A stretch of 64,000 nucleotides of DNA from Sulfitobacter marinus (GTDB taxonomy: Bacteria > Pseudomonadota > Alphaproteobacteria > Rhodobacterales > Rhodobacteraceae), in the NCBI RefSeq assembly GCF_900116285.1, contig NZ_FPAJ01000006.1, positions 1-64,000 of the forward strand, in the 5' to 3' direction. The first letter of the stretch is position 1. Every line of letters starts with the position of its first letter. Of this stretch, positions 45,540-58,060 are shown piece by piece. The notes beneath the pieces are model-generated. The model was not told the origin of the DNA and did no database searches. It saw nothing but the letters and a program-made list of their open reading frames with translations. Made by a program: the position numbers and the translations under genes.

Positions 45540-45640
45540 ACAATAAAGATCAGTGTTTCACTCTGACTTTGCCAGCCCGTGCTTTGGTGCACGATGCCAG
45601 CCTGCCAACTGACCATAAATTTCAGCCAATAGGGTGCATC

Positions 45641-46696
45641 ATGACCAATACAGCTGCGGTAACCCCCGCATATATCCGCGAATTCCGCGCCGAGCATGCC
45701 AAACTGCGCGAGCGCGACGTTGCAGACAAGCTAAACATAAGTGAGGCACAGTTGATCGCCGCGTCCTGTGGTGAAGGGGTCACCCGGATTGATGCACACC
45801 CCGACAAGGTGATGGGGGCGGCCCAAACCCTGGGCGAGGTGATGGCCCTGACGCGCAACCCATCTTGCGTAAATGAAAAGGTTGGCGTGTATGATAACTA
45901 CCGTTCAGGCCCGCATGCGTCGATGATCCTGAACGATGACATCGATCTGAGGATTTTCCCCAGCCATTGGTGCCACGCCTTTATGGTTGAAAAAGAAATT
46001 GAAACGGGCGTACGGCGCAGTCTGCAGGTGTTTGATGCGGCAGGTGATGCGGTTCACAAGATTTTCCTGCGCGACGGGTCCGATTTGAACGCATGGGCGC
46101 AAGCCAAAGAAGACCTGAAGCTGGACGACCAGTCGCAAACCGTGGAGGTGTCGGAGCGCAAGCCAGACGAGACGCCAAAGGCGGACGAGTCCAAAGTCGA
46201 TATCCTGCGCAAGGAATGGGCCAGAATGACCGACACGCATCAGTTTATGCGTCTGACATCGAAGCTTAAGATGAACCGTTTGGGGGCATATCGCATCGCT
46301 GGGGCACCGTTCGTGCGCGCGTTGGAGCCGGGTGCCGTCGATCAGATGCTGCAACAGGTCGCGGCCAGCGATCTGGAAATCATGGTGTTTACCGGCAACC
46401 GGGGATGTATCCAAATCCACTCCGGTCCGATCGAAACGCTCAAGGCGATGGGACCTTGGCAAAACGTGCTGGACCCGCGGTTTAACCTGCACCTGCGGCT
46501 GGATCACATCGCCGAAGTGTGGGCTGTCGAGAAACCAACGCAGCGCGGCCCGGCCGTATCGGTTGAGGCATTTAACAAAGACGGCGGGCTGATCTTTCAA
46601 GTCTTTGGCGTCGGCAAAGAGGGGCGTGACAGCCGTCCGGCATGGGGCAAGCTTGTGGAAGGCCTTGAAGGTCTGAAGTCCGAGGTGCCAGCATGA
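45641..46696 (+). CDS. hmuS: Haem-degrading/haem-carrier protein HmuS
   Basis: 351 residues from the ATG at 45641; the open frame continues upstream through the promoter and is not coding. It has two HemS/ChuS-like repeats (about 10-165 and 195-345), each starting with an LREKD-like motif (KLRERDVADKL near 19, LRKEWARMTDTHQF near 189). It takes haem from the importer and either degrades it or passes it on in the cytoplasm. First gene of hmuSTUV, overlapping hmuT by ATGA. Confidence 0.9.
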   Translation: MTNTAAVTPAYIREFRAEHAKLRERDVADKLNISEAQLIAASCGEGVTRIDAHPDKVMGAAQTLGEVMALTRNPSCVNEKVGVYDNYRSGPHASMILNDDIDLRIFPSHWCHAFMVEKEIETGVRRSLQVFDAAGDAVHKIFLRDGSDLNAWAQAKEDLKLDDQSQTVEVSERKPDETPKADESKVDILRKEWARMTDTHQFMRLTSKLKMNRLGAYRIAGAPFVRALEPGAVDQMLQQVAASDLEIMVFTGNRGCIQIHSGPIETLKAMGPWQNVLDPRFNLHLRLDHIAEVWAVEKPTQRGPAVSVEAFNKDGGLIFQVFGVGKEGRDSRPAWGKLVEGLEGLKSEVPA

Positions 46697-47562
46697 TGTG
46701 TTGTCGATCAGGTTTCACCCTAAGGGCATCAATTTTTGCGCTGTTTGTTGCAACGGCTTTGCCGGTGTCGGCCCAGGAAAAACCCGATGGCATCGTTGCC
46801 ATCGGCGGTTCAATCACCGAGATTATTTACGCTCTGGGTGCCAGCGACCGTTTGATTGCGCGGGATACCACGTCAAATTATCCAGCCGAAGCGCAAGCGC
46901 TGCCCGATGTTGGATATATGCGCGCGCTGTCCCCCGAGGGGGTGCTTTCTGTCGATCCCAAGATGATCATCTCGGAAGATGGTGCTGGCCCGCTTGAGAC
47001 GATTAACGTGCTTGAGGCGGCGAATATCCCGTTCATGACCGTGCCCGACGATTACACCGCCGAGGGTATTACGTCCAAGATCAACGTTGTCGGTCAGGCG
47101 ATTGGCGAACCGGAAAAGGCGGCGCAACTGGCTGCTGACCTAAAGACGCAGCTTGATGCGGTTGTGCAGACAGCCCAGCAAAAAGCAGGGCAAGCGCCTA
47201 AGAAAGTGCTCTTTGTCCTCAGCACCCAAGGCGGCCGGATTATGGCGTCGGGGCAAAACACTGCTGCATCTGCGATGATCGAAATGGCAGGGGCTCAGAA
47301 CGCTGCAACAGGGTTTGAAGGCTACAAACCTATGACAGACGAAGCAGTGATCTCAGCCGCACCGGACGTGATTTTGATGATGGACCGGGGGGGCGACCAT
47401 AATAGTACAGTCGCTGAACTTGTGGCGCTGCCCGCGGTTGCATTGACACCTGCCGGTCAAAAAAGCGCAGTGATCCGCATGGATGGTCTGTATCTTTTGG
47501 GGTTCGGTCCGCGGACTGCGGATGCCGTGTCTGATCTGTCTGCCGCGCTATACGGCAGCTGA
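46693..47562 (+). CDS. hmuT: Periplasmic haem-binding protein HmuT
   Basis: 289 residues with a signal peptide (about 1-27, PVSAQ). A class III substrate-binding protein. GGSITEIIYALG near 36 and ARDTTSNYP near 55 are typical of haem binders; the Tyr of NYP is the likely haem ligand. It carries haem from HmuR to the HmuUV transporter. 4-base overlap with hmuS. Confidence 0.9.
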   Translation: MMCCRSGFTLRASIFALFVATALPVSAQEKPDGIVAIGGSITEIIYALGASDRLIARDTTSNYPAEAQALPDVGYMRALSPEGVLSVDPKMIISEDGAGPLETINVLEAANIPFMTVPDDYTAEGITSKINVVGQAIGEPEKAAQLAADLKTQLDAVVQTAQQKAGQAPKKVLFVLSTQGGRIMASGQNTAASAMIEMAGAQNAATGFEGYKPMTDEAVISAAPDVILMMDRGGDHNSTVAELVALPAVALTPAGQKSAVIRMDGLYLLGFGPRTADAVSDLSAALYGS

Positions 47563-47566
47563 CCGA

Positions 47567-48631
47567 ATGACACAGGTTGCAGATATCGCGATGCCACGCG
47601 ACCGTCGCACCACCGCCCGGCTGGCCCATTTCTGGCTGGCCGGTGCGTTGGTGGTCATCAGTATTATCAGCCTTGCCATTGGCGCGTCGGGCACGTCGCT
47701 ATGGGGTGCGCTGCAAAAGCTGGTGATCGGCGAACCGCTGACCCAAATGGAACGGATCGTTTTATGGGACATTCGGTTACCGCGGGTTATTATGGGTATC
47801 TGTGTAGGGGCGTCCTTGGCCGTGTCAGGGGCGGTTTTGCAGGGGCTGTTTCGCAACCCCCTTGCCGACCCGGGCTTGGTCGGCGTCAGCGCGGGTGCCG
47901 GTTTGGGTGCCATTTGCGCGATCGTGTTGGGTGGTTTTTTGCCACTGTGGCTTAGGGGTGCGCTTGGGTTTTGGCTGGTACCGATTGCTGCCTTTATCGG
48001 CGGTTGGGGGACGACAATGTTGCTGTACCGGATTTCCACCAGACGGGGCCGTACATCAGTGGCGACCATGCTGCTGGCGGGTATCGCCTTGGCCGCGTTA
48101 GCGGCTGCCGTGTCGGGTATCCTGATCTATATGGCCGATGATGCACAGCTGCGCGATCTGACCTTTTGGGGCCTTGGGTCACTTGCGGGGGCCACGTGGC
48201 AAAAGGTTCTGGTCAGCGCCCCGGTGGTTATCCTTGCCCTTGGGGTTGCAATAGGTCTGGGCCGGGGCCTGAACGGTCTTGCCTTCGGCGAAGCGACGGC
48301 TGCGCATATGGGTATCCCAGTTCAGCGGGTCAAAAATACCGCGATACTGACTGTCGCTGCTGCAACAGGCGCTGCGGTTGCGGTGTCCGGTGGCATCGGC
48401 TTTATCGGGATCGTTGTTCCACATCTGATGCGTTTGGCAACAGGACCCGATCACCGGCCATTGCTGATAAATGTTGCATTACTGGGCGCGAGCCTTTTGC
48501 TGATTGCAGATATGATCAGCCGGGTAATCATTTCCCCTGCCGAGCTGCCGATCGGGATTATTACGGCTGTTCTTGGGTCGCCTGTTTTCTTGTGGATATT
48601 GCTGCGCCGCCGCGGGTTGGTGGACCTATGA
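47567..48631 (+). CDS. hmuU: Haem ABC transporter permease HmuU
   Basis: 354 residues from the ATG at 47567, 4 bases after the hmuT stop. FecCD-type permease with about 9-10 membrane helices. RLPRVIMGICVGASLAVSGAVLQGLFRNPLADPGLVG near residues 68-105 and the cytoplasmic coupling region GGIGFIGIVVPHLMRLATGPDHR near 275-297 are diagnostic. Overlaps hmuV by ATGA. Confidence 0.92.
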   Translation: MTQVADIAMPRDRRTTARLAHFWLAGALVVISIISLAIGASGTSLWGALQKLVIGEPLTQMERIVLWDIRLPRVIMGICVGASLAVSGAVLQGLFRNPLADPGLVGVSAGAGLGAICAIVLGGFLPLWLRGALGFWLVPIAAFIGGWGTTMLLYRISTRRGRTSVATMLLAGIALAALAAAVSGILIYMADDAQLRDLTFWGLGSLAGATWQKVLVSAPVVILALGVAIGLGRGLNGLAFGEATAAHMGIPVQRVKNTAILTVAAATGAAVAVSGGIGFIGIVVPHLMRLATGPDHRPLLINVALLGASLLLIADMISRVIISPAELPIGIITAVLGSPVFLWILLRRRGLVDL

Positions 48632-49413
48632 TGCTGACCGCAAATATAGATAGGGCGTGGATTGGTCCTAAAACCATCCTTCAAGACGTGTCCTTTCGTG
48701 CGAGCGCCGGGCAGATTACCGCTATCGTTGGCCCCAATGGTGCAGGTAAATCGAGCCTTCTCAAAGCAATCACAGACGAGATCGATTTCGAGGGCGAGGT
48801 GCGTTTCAATGGCGACGACGCCGAGCAGGTCCGCCCTTGGGAACTCGCCGCGATTCGGGGGGTTCTGCCGCAATCCACCACGCTTGCGTTTCCCTTTACC
48901 GTGATCGAAGTCGTACGCATGGGGCTGCTCAGCGGTCATTCGGGCCAGCAAGAGCACCTGCCCGAGACCGCGCTGGCCCGTGTCGGGCTGGAAGGGTACA
49001 GCCGCAGATTATACCAAGAGCTGTCAGGCGGCGAACAGCAACGGGTCCAACTGGCCCGGGTTCTGTGCCAAGTGTGGACCCCTGTTACTCAAGAGAACAA
49101 CCCTCGGTGGCTCTTGCTGGATGAACCCGTTGCCAGCCTTGATATCGGTCACCAACTGATGGTCATGCGTCTACTAAAAGACTACACCGCGCGCGGCGGT
49201 GGGGTTGTAGCGGTGATGCACGACCTGAACCTATCGGCGATGTTTGCCGATCACATGGTCATGGTGGTTCAGGGCGGCATCCTTTCGGCAGGCGCACCAC
49301 AGGATGTGATGACAGACACGGTGCTGTCGCAGGCATATGGATGCTCGCTAAGGGTTAATCAGGCACCGGTGGATAACAGCAGTTTTCTCCTGCCGCATGT
49401 GGCCGCGCTTTAG
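48628..49413 (+). CDS. hmuV: Haem ABC transporter ATPase HmuV
   Basis: 261 residues from the ATG at 48628; the long in-frame extension upstream is antisense-like noise in hmuU. Walker A GPNGAGKSS near residues 33-41, signature LSGGEQQRVQLAR near 133-145, Walker B WLLLDEP near 162-168, H-loop VMHDLN near 197. It powers haem import with HmuU. Last gene of the operon. Confidence 0.92.
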   Translation: MMLTANIDRAWIGPKTILQDVSFRASAGQITAIVGPNGAGKSSLLKAITDEIDFEGEVRFNGDDAEQVRPWELAAIRGVLPQSTTLAFPFTVIEVVRMGLLSGHSGQQEHLPETALARVGLEGYSRRLYQELSGGEQQRVQLARVLCQVWTPVTQENNPRWLLLDEPVASLDIGHQLMVMRLLKDYTARGGGVVAVMHDLNLSAMFADHMVMVVQGGILSAGAPQDVMTDTVLSQAYGCSLRVNQAPVDNSSFLLPHVAAL

Positions 49414-49573
49414 ATTAAGGGAGGCGAACATGCTGTCGCTGCGCATGTAGCGTCAGACGGAGAGAGTGGTTTTTCGATCCGACCTACGGCGATTATGTGC
49501 TCCACACGCCCCAGAAACTCGGCGCATTTGTAAGGTGCGTCAACAAGCGGTTTTGCCACCCATATGATGGCCA
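49414..49573. other. Gap between hmuV and atpG
   Basis: 160 bases between convergent operons without a recognised gene. It holds a ribosome-site-like GGGAGGCG followed by a six-codon frame (49430-49450). A 36-codon stretch from 49467 to 49574 is open but has no in-frame ATG. I see no strong terminator hairpin. It may hold a decayed small gene or simply the 3' regions. Confidence 0.3.
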
Positions 49574-50482
49574 TTAGCGATCCACATCCTGATCCGGTCT
49601 TCTCTCTTTCTTGAGCGCTTCAAAGCCGATGATCACGTCCAAAAGCTCTGTCGTGATCTCATTTTGGCGCAGGGCGCGGGTCTCGGATTTCAATGCATCC
49701 AGTTTGTCATCTACAGATTGTTCAGCTTGTTGCATCAGCGCCAGCCGGGCCGCGTTTTCTGTCACCAATGCTTCGGCGGCTGCGTGAAAAAGAGAGGCGA
49801 AAAGATGCCCGCGAATAAGCCATATGAACAGATCCTCGGGTGCCATCGAAAAATGGGGCAAGCTGCGCGAGACCCAAGGCGCAGACTGCAGGTCACGAAC
49901 CAGATCGGGATCAAGCGGCAGCAGGGCGTCAACCTTAGGGGCCTGCGCGCCCAGATCCGAGCGCGCGAAATACGCCAGAGTTACGGATATATCATGGGGG
50001 CGGCGGGCGCGGCGAAGGTCATCAAGCTTTTGCGTTAAAAGATTGGCAAGCCGCCCGATCCCGTCAACAGAGGCGGGCGGCAAGAACGTCTCGTGCACCG
50101 CAACGCCCATGTCAGAAAGCGCCCCTTCCATTTGAGCCCCGATGCACAGCACGGTCGTGTCAGTCTGAGCATCGCCCGCGATATGGGTGTGCACATGCTC
50201 GGCCAGCGCCTCGTTATAATTGCCACACAGCCCGTGATCAGACCCGAACACCACGATAATGCGGGCCGTGGCCCCTATACCTGCGGTTTGGATCGGGCCA
50301 GATTGCGACAGCAGCGCATGCAGCCCCGTCAGAACCGTTTCATGATAGGCCTCTATCGCGCGGGCAGCCTGTTCATAGGGCGCAGAATTGATCACCGACA
50401 AAGATTTCATCGTATGCACGACGCTGCGAATGCCCTGCATACTGGTGATGCGCCGCGACAGGCTTTCAAGCGATTGCGTCAT
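49574..50482 (-). CDS. atpG: N-ATPase gamma subunit
   Basis: 302 residues from the ATG at 50482, overlapping atpA by 17 bases. The coiled-coil N-terminus [22 protein letters not shown] and the C-terminal helix [20 protein letters not shown] are the two long helices of the F-type central stalk. It couples rotation of the c-ring to the alpha3beta3 head. The gene closes the N-ATPase operon. No delta subunit gene is present, as is normal for N-ATPases. Confidence 0.9.
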   Translation of the reverse strand: MTQSLESLSRRITSMQGIRSVVHTMKSLSVINSAPYEQAARAIEAYHETVLTGLHALLSQSGPIQTAGIGATARIIVVFGSDHGLCGNYNEALAEHVHTHIAGDAQTDTTVLCIGAQMEGALSDMGVAVHETFLPPASVDGIGRLANLLTQKLDDLRRARRPHDISVTLAYFARSDLGAQAPKVDALLPLDPDLVRDLQSAPWVSRSLPHFSMAPEDLFIWLIRGHLFASLFHAAAEALVTENAARLALMQQAEQSVDDKLDALKSETRALRQNEITTELLDVIIGFEALKKERRPDQDVDR

Positions 50483-52004
50483 TGGGGCTTTCCAATGCAG
50501 CGCGCGCTTGTTTCCCAAGGGCGATCATCCGCGTACGCGCGGCGTCTTCGAAGGGCTCGTTCCGGGCAATCTGTTCGGCAATCTCGCCCAGATCATGGGC
50601 CGCGGCGGTTCTGATGGCTGCCATCACGGCAAAGGTGTCAGCCTCGTTCAGACCATCAAACTGTCCTTCCATTGCGGCGACCAACACCGCCAATTGTTCG
50701 ACAGCTGGTATGGGGTCGCCTTCGGCCTGGCGCAGGGACGCGCGCACTGCCGCCCCACGGACCAGCCGCGCACGGGTCGCGTCATCCAGCCTTGTGCCAA
50801 AGCGGGCGAAATCCTCCAGCTCCTCGAACTGGGACAGGGTTACGCGCAGGTTGCCCGCCACAGAACGGAATGCTCGGCTTTGCGCTTTGCCCCCAACACG
50901 GCTGACAGATACACCCAGATCAACTGCAGGGAACTGGTTCTTGCGCACAAGGCGCGGCGACAGGTAAATTTGCCCGTCGGTGATCGAAATCAGGTTGGTC
51001 GGGATATAGGCAGACAGATTTTCGGCCTGCGTCTCAACGACGGGCAGCACCGTGATAGATCCCCCGCCAATAGTGTCAGCAAACTGCCCTGCGCGTTCCA
51101 ATAATCGGGCGTGGATATAAAAGATATCGCCGGGAAATGCCTCGCGTCCCGGGGGGCGGCGCAGCAACAGGGACAATTCGCGGTAGGATCGCGCGTGATG
51201 GGTTAGGTCATCGAAAACCACGAGCACATCACGACCCTGAGCAGCGAAAAATTCGGCCATCGTCATCGCCGCATAGGGTGCGATATAAGCCAAGCCTGGT
51301 GCGTCTGCATCACCGGCGGCGACAATAATAGTGCGGTCCAGCATGTCGCCATCCGTGATGGCACCGATCACCTTGGCCACCGCATCGCCGCGCTGTCCAA
51401 CCGCACAATAGATGCAGATTACATCGGTGTCTTTCTGGTTCAGGATCGCATCAACGGCCAATGATGTCTTGCCTGTTTGCCGGTCCCCTATCACCAATTG
51501 ACGCTGGCCAAGTCCGATAGGCACCGCCGCATCCACCGCTTTGATCCCCGTCGCCAACGGCCGGGTAATCGCCTTTCTGCTCAGGATTTCCGGGGCCTCG
51601 GCCTCTACCGGGCGGAGGGTATCGGTTTTGATCGCACCCTTGGCATCGACGGGGTTCCCAAGCGCATCAACCACCCGACCCAACAGCGCGCGACCCACTT
51701 TCGTGCTGACCACGGTATGGGTGCGAAACACGTTCTGCCCCACGCCGACATCTTCCGAGGGGCCCAAAAGCACAACGCCAAGCCGGCCGGGCTCCAGATC
51801 CAGCACGATGCCCTGCGCGCCACTTTCAAATCGCAACAGCTCGTCGGACAAGGCCCGCTCTAACCCCGTCACAATGGCGATGCCGTCGGTGATTTCGGCA
51901 ACCTGACCAATCTCGCTGAGGCGCGGGCGCGGCGCAGGGCACGCCAGCAGGGAGCGCACCAGCGCATCGGGGTTTGTGTCAATCTTTTGGGCATCAAAGC
52001 GCAT
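50466..52004 (-). CDS. atpA: N-ATPase alpha subunit
   Basis: 512 residues. P-loop GDRQTGKT at 173-180, the alpha-type nucleotide fold and arginine-finger region ([17 protein letters not shown] near 357). Non-catalytic nucleotide-binding subunit of the head. Overlaps atpF by 11 bases. It would be the paralogue of a housekeeping AtpA that must be encoded elsewhere. Confidence 0.93.
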   Translation of the reverse strand: MRFDAQKIDTNPDALVRSLLACPAPRPRLSEIGQVAEITDGIAIVTGLERALSDELLRFESGAQGIVLDLEPGRLGVVLLGPSEDVGVGQNVFRTHTVVSTKVGRALLGRVVDALGNPVDAKGAIKTDTLRPVEAEAPEILSRKAITRPLATGIKAVDAAVPIGLGQRQLVIGDRQTGKTSLAVDAILNQKDTDVICIYCAVGQRGDAVAKVIGAITDGDMLDRTIIVAAGDADAPGLAYIAPYAAMTMAEFFAAQGRDVLVVFDDLTHHARSYRELSLLLRRPPGREAFPGDIFYIHARLLERAGQFADTIGGGSITVLPVVETQAENLSAYIPTNLISITDGQIYLSPRLVRKNQFPAVDLGVSVSRVGGKAQSRAFRSVAGNLRVTLSQFEELEDFARFGTRLDDATRARLVRGAAVRASLRQAEGDPIPAVEQLAVLVAAMEGQFDGLNEADTFAVMAAIRTAAAHDLGEIAEQIARNEPFEDAARTRMIALGKQARAALESPNDAIA

Positions 52005-52764
52005 CGGCTGTCACCTTTGACACGGCACCCGTGCTCAAGCGATCTTGCATCAGGCTTTCTAGCCCCTCAATGTAGGAATCGAGCGTCCAGGAAATCTGCG
52101 CACCGCCCAACCGAAGCATAAGACCCGGCGCTTGGGCGGGCTCGGTTTTAAACACAACGGCGGCTTTGGGAAATAGGGCCGAAACTTCGGCTTTCAGACT
52201 GTCCTGAACATGGGCTGGCAAAGCATCATGGCTCACGATTGTGGCTTGGGTTGCGTCGCCAGCGGCTTTCTTCAGGTCATCCCCCATGGATCCAAGCTCG
52301 CCCGCGAGGTGGTGGGCCATGCGTTCCTCAAGGGTTTCATCCGCCAGATCGGTCAACGCCTTGCGCGTCAATGACAACAAGGTTTCTGTCCCCGCGCGGT
52401 GCAGCTCTGCGGTGAATTTCTGGGCCTCATCGCCCAGATGGGCCTGCCAGTTTTCGCGTTCGGCTTGCATCTGCTGCGCAGCATCGGCCAGCAGCGCATC
52501 ACGCTGGTCTTCTGCCGATTTCCGAATGGTTTCAGACATTTCAGCCTGTGAGACGTGCAAAGCGCGTAGCTTCTCGTGATACTCGGCCTCGACGGCGGCG
52601 GCCTTGTCCTTGGCCTCTACCGCCTCGCCCATTCTGTTGGAAATTTCGGCTTCGCGGGCATCGATGCCGTCCAGTATCGGACGATACAAGAACCGTTTCA
52701 AAAGCCATACAAGCACCAGAAAGTTGGCGATTTGGGCAAGGACCGTGATCCAGTCGATGGACAT
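51994..52764 (-). CDS. atpF: N-ATPase b subunit
   Basis: 256 residues, longer than the ~160 of a usual b subunit, as known for N-ATPases. One N-terminal membrane helix ([25 protein letters not shown]), a long charged coiled coil (about 30-130) and an extra C-terminal ~100 residues that may replace the missing delta subunit ([25 protein letters not shown]). Forms the peripheral stalk. Three bases separate it from atpE. Confidence 0.88.
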   Translation of the reverse strand: MSIDWITVLAQIANFLVLVWLLKRFLYRPILDGIDAREAEISNRMGEAVEAKDKAAAVEAEYHEKLRALHVSQAEMSETIRKSAEDQRDALLADAAQQMQAERENWQAHLGDEAQKFTAELHRAGTETLLSLTRKALTDLADETLEERMAHHLAGELGSMGDDLKKAAGDATQATIVSHDALPAHVQDSLKAEVSALFPKAAVVFKTEPAQAPGLMLRLGGAQISWTLDSYIEGLESLMQDRLSTGAVSKVTADAL

Positions 52765-52767
52765 GCC

Positions 52768-53055
52768 CTACCCCCCTGTGGCTTGGGAGGCGGCGACTGC
52801 CGCGGTCCAAAACGGGTTCGCAAAAATCAAGATCATCGCAACGACAAAGCAATAAATCGCCGTGGATTCGATCATTGCAAGGCTGACAAATAGCGTCCGC
52901 GAAATGGTCGGTGCCGCATCGGGTTGCTGGGCAATCGCATTGAGCGCGGTCGCGGCTGCGCGCCCTTCCCCCAAGGCCGGGCCGATTGCGCCGAATGAAA
53001 CGGTCAGCCCTGCGGTGAAAATTGAAACAGCGGCGATGATGGCAAGTTCTGTCAT
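52768..53055 (-). CDS. atpE: N-ATPase c subunit
   Basis: 95 residues, two membrane helices. The ion site on helix 2 reads E63-S64-T65 with Y68, the same EST..Y set as Na+-binding c subunits such as that of Ilyobacter. On helix 1 the position of its Gln32 is E30 (GALGEG-type: PALGEGR). Two carboxylates per site are known from N-ATPase rotors; the one I recall studied in Burkholderia was reported to be proton-specific. Ion specificity is thus open. Overlaps atpB by 4 bases. Confidence 0.92.
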   Translation of the reverse strand: MTELAIIAAVSIFTAGLTVSFGAIGPALGEGRAAATALNAIAQQPDAAPTISRTLFVSLAMIESTAIYCFVVAMILIFANPFWTAAVAASQATGG

Positions 53056-53741
53056 GGGATATCCTTTTGAGGCTTCGGAGAAGGTGCGGTGGCGCTGGAG
53101 ATGTAGACCGTCGCCAAAATCGCAAAGATATAGGCTTGGATCATGCCGGTCAGCAGACCCAGCACATCCATCACCACGGGAAAGAAAAACGGGGCCACCG
53201 ACAGCAGGATCGCCGCAATCACGGCCCCGCTCATGATGTTGCCGTAAAGGCGGATGGCCAGCGATATACCGCGCGAAAATTCCGAAATGATGTTGAATGG
53301 CAGCATGATGAACGATGGCTGCACATAGGTTTTAAGGTAGCCGCCTATCCCGCGACTGCTAATCCCAAAGAGCGGCACGGCGATCAGAACCGAGATGGCA
53401 AGCCCCGTGGTCGTTGAAAGCGAAGATGTCGGTGGCTCAAACCCCGGGACAACGAGCAAAAGGTTCGACGTGGCTACAAAAAGGAATAGCGTTCCCGCAT
53501 AATACAGCAGATAGCGAGAGGATCCCCGCGCGACCTCGTTGATCTGGCTTTGGATGCCTTGCACGATCACCTCGAGCGTTGTGCGCCAGCGGTTTGGTGG
53601 AACGTCGGGGCGCAGGTTACGCGTGATCAGCATCGACGCGACCACCAGCAATGCCATCACGATCCACGTGTAGAAAATCGTGGCGTTGATCGGTAGGCCC
53701 CAGACCTCGAACATGATGGTTTCATCGGGCGACAGGTTCAT
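53052..53741 (-). CDS. atpB: N-ATPase a subunit
   Basis: 229 residues from the ATG at 53741, overlapping the atpR stop. Five to six membrane helices; the essential stator Arg is R164 in LAIRLYGN, facing the c-ring carboxylates. Shorter than E. coli AtpB (271), typical for N-ATPases. It forms the two ion half-channels. Confidence 0.92.
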   Translation of the reverse strand: MNLSPDETIMFEVWGLPINATIFYTWIVMALLVVASMLITRNLRPDVPPNRWRTTLEVIVQGIQSQINEVARGSSRYLLYYAGTLFLFVATSNLLLVVPGFEPPTSSLSTTTGLAISVLIAVPLFGISSRGIGGYLKTYVQPSFIMLPFNIISEFSRGISLAIRLYGNIMSGAVIAAILLSVAPFFFPVVMDVLGLLTGMIQAYIFAILATVYISSATAPSPKPQKDIP

Positions 53742-54037
53742 GTTGTGCCTCGTGCGGGAATGCCCATGCGTGCAAATGTAGTGGCAATCAGGCGTGCCAG
53801 AAGAAACGCCAAGGCATAGCCAGCCGCGGCCCACAGCCCGCCCTGCCCCAGCACCAGCCACCCCACCGCAAGCAACACAGAAATTCTGATCGCGGCGCTG
53901 AGGGCCAGCATCATGACCGGATTTTCACGGCGCAGTGCCTGCCGCATCCCAATCGCTAATCCGGCAAAGAACAATGTACTCAAGGCCAGTCCAACTGCCG
54001 CGCCCATCAGGACCGGCGCCCAATCGATACCACTCAT
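53738..54037 (-). CDS. atpR: N-ATPase-specific membrane protein AtpR
   Basis: 99 residues with three predicted membrane helices (about 5-30, 41-62, 66-88). Found only in N-ATPase operons, in this position before atpB. A conserved intramembrane Arg (R51 in AAIRISVLL) has been proposed to interact with c-subunit carboxylates during ring assembly. Overlaps both neighbours by 4 bases. Confidence 0.85.
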   Translation of the reverse strand: MSGIDWAPVLMGAAVGLALSTLFFAGLAIGMRQALRRENPVMMLALSAAIRISVLLAVGWLVLGQGGLWAAAGYALAFLLARLIATTFARMGIPARGTT

Positions 54038-54317
54038 TCGTCATTCCTTTCTTTGTTGATCCACGAGGCGGCGATGATTGCGCCGATCACAACGCCGCCC
54101 AAGATCAAGGCAAGCGTCCACGAGAAATCTTGCGGAGCGGTGCGGTCCAGCCACAAACCCAGAAATGCACCACCTACCGTCGGCACGACAATGGACCAAC
54201 CGATCATGCCAAAGGTCCCGATGCCACGCAGTGGGCTGGGGCTAGGGTTGTCGCGGTGCGATTTCATCCGCTTGGCCTGACGAATGATGTCACCGCTGGG
54301 CTTATCCGGTTTTGACG

Positions 54318-54321
<4 letters not shown>
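54034..54321 (-). CDS. atpQ: N-ATPase-associated membrane protein AtpQ (AtpI-like)
   Basis: 95 residues: a charged N-terminal tail, then two membrane helices (about 35-57 and 68-88) with GGAFLGLWLDR between them, the AtpI/AtpQ pattern. Probably an assembly or Mg2+/ion-handling factor. Its place between atpC and atpR is diagnostic of the N-ATPase order. Confidence 0.85.
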
Positions 54322-57041
<2,720 letters not shown>

Positions 57042-57042
<1 letters not shown>

Positions 57043-58043
57043 CAGGCCCCCAAGGTGGCGACAAGAACCGCCTTGATCGTGTGCAGTCGGTTTTCCGCCT
57101 GATCAAAAACGATCGAAGCCGCGCTTTCAAAAACCTCTTCGGTCACTTCCATACAGTCCACCCCGAACGTGTCCTTGATCTCGGCTCCGACGGTGGTTTC
57201 CGTGTTATGGAACGCGGGAAGACAATGCATGAAACAGGTGCGGGGGTTGCCCGTTTTGGCCATCACCTCTGCGGTGACCTGATAGGGTTTCAACAGCTTG
57301 ATACGCTCGGCCCATTTTTCCTTGGGCTCGCCCATGGACAACCAGACATCCGTATAAATAAAATCGACATCTTTGACCGCGCTGTCCACGTCTTCGGTGA
57401 CCATGACGCACGCGCCGGTCTCCTTGGCAATCGCCTCGGCTTCCTTGATGATCTCTGCGTCGGGCCAGCAGGCTTGGGGCGCGCAAAGCCGGACATCCAT
57501 GCCCATCTTGGCGCCGCCGATCAGCAGGCTGTCACCCATATTGTTGCCCGCATCCCCCAAGAAGGCATAGGCCATGCGGTGCAGCGGCTTTTCCACGTGC
57601 TCTTGCATCGTCAGGAAATCAGCAAGGATTTGCGTCGGGTGAAATTCGTTGGTCAGCCCGTTGTAGACAGGCACGCCGGAATACTGCGCCAACTGTTCGA
57701 CAATATCTTGACCAAAGCCGCGATATTCAATCGCATCGTAAATCCGGCCCAGAACCCGCGCGGTATCCTTGACGGACTCCTTGTGACCAATATGCGACCC
57801 CGTGGGCCCGAGATACGTGACCCGCGCGCCTTGATCATAGGCAGCGACCTCAAACCCGACACGGGTACGCGTGCTGTCCTTTTCAAAGATCAGTGCGATA
57901 TCCTTGCCTTGCAGCTTTGGCACTTCGGTGCCCGTGTATTTCGCGACCTTCAGATCGGCGGCAAGCTTGAGCAGGAACGAAATCTCGCGCGGGGAATAAT
58001 CGCGCAGCGTCAGGAAATGCCGGTTTTTCAGATTGTATGCCAT
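57042..58043 (-). CDS. arcB: Ornithine carbamoyltransferase, catabolic (ArcB)
   Basis: 333 residues. Carbamoyl-phosphate motif EKDSTRTR near residues 54-61, HPTQILADF near 135, ornithine motif region DVWLSMGEP near 233 and HCLPAFH near 272. The length and the arc context indicate the catabolic enzyme splitting citrulline with phosphate into ornithine and carbamoyl phosphate. It lies 17 bases after arcA. A 476-codon antisense frame covers this region but has no support. Confidence 0.92.
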
Positions 58044-58060
58044 TGGGGTTTCCTCTCCGC

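Noticed and set aside
45905..46600. 231-codon minus-strand frame inside hmuS
   Set aside because: hmuS shows both HemS-type repeats in the opposite frame; the antisense frame has no family features.
48166..48627. N-terminal extension of hmuV inside hmuU
   Set aside because: Cys/Arg-rich translation without family similarity; the ABC domain begins at 48628.
49430..49450. Six-codon frame MLSLRM behind a good ribosome site
   Set aside because: Too short to support as a gene; no regulated downstream gene on that strand.
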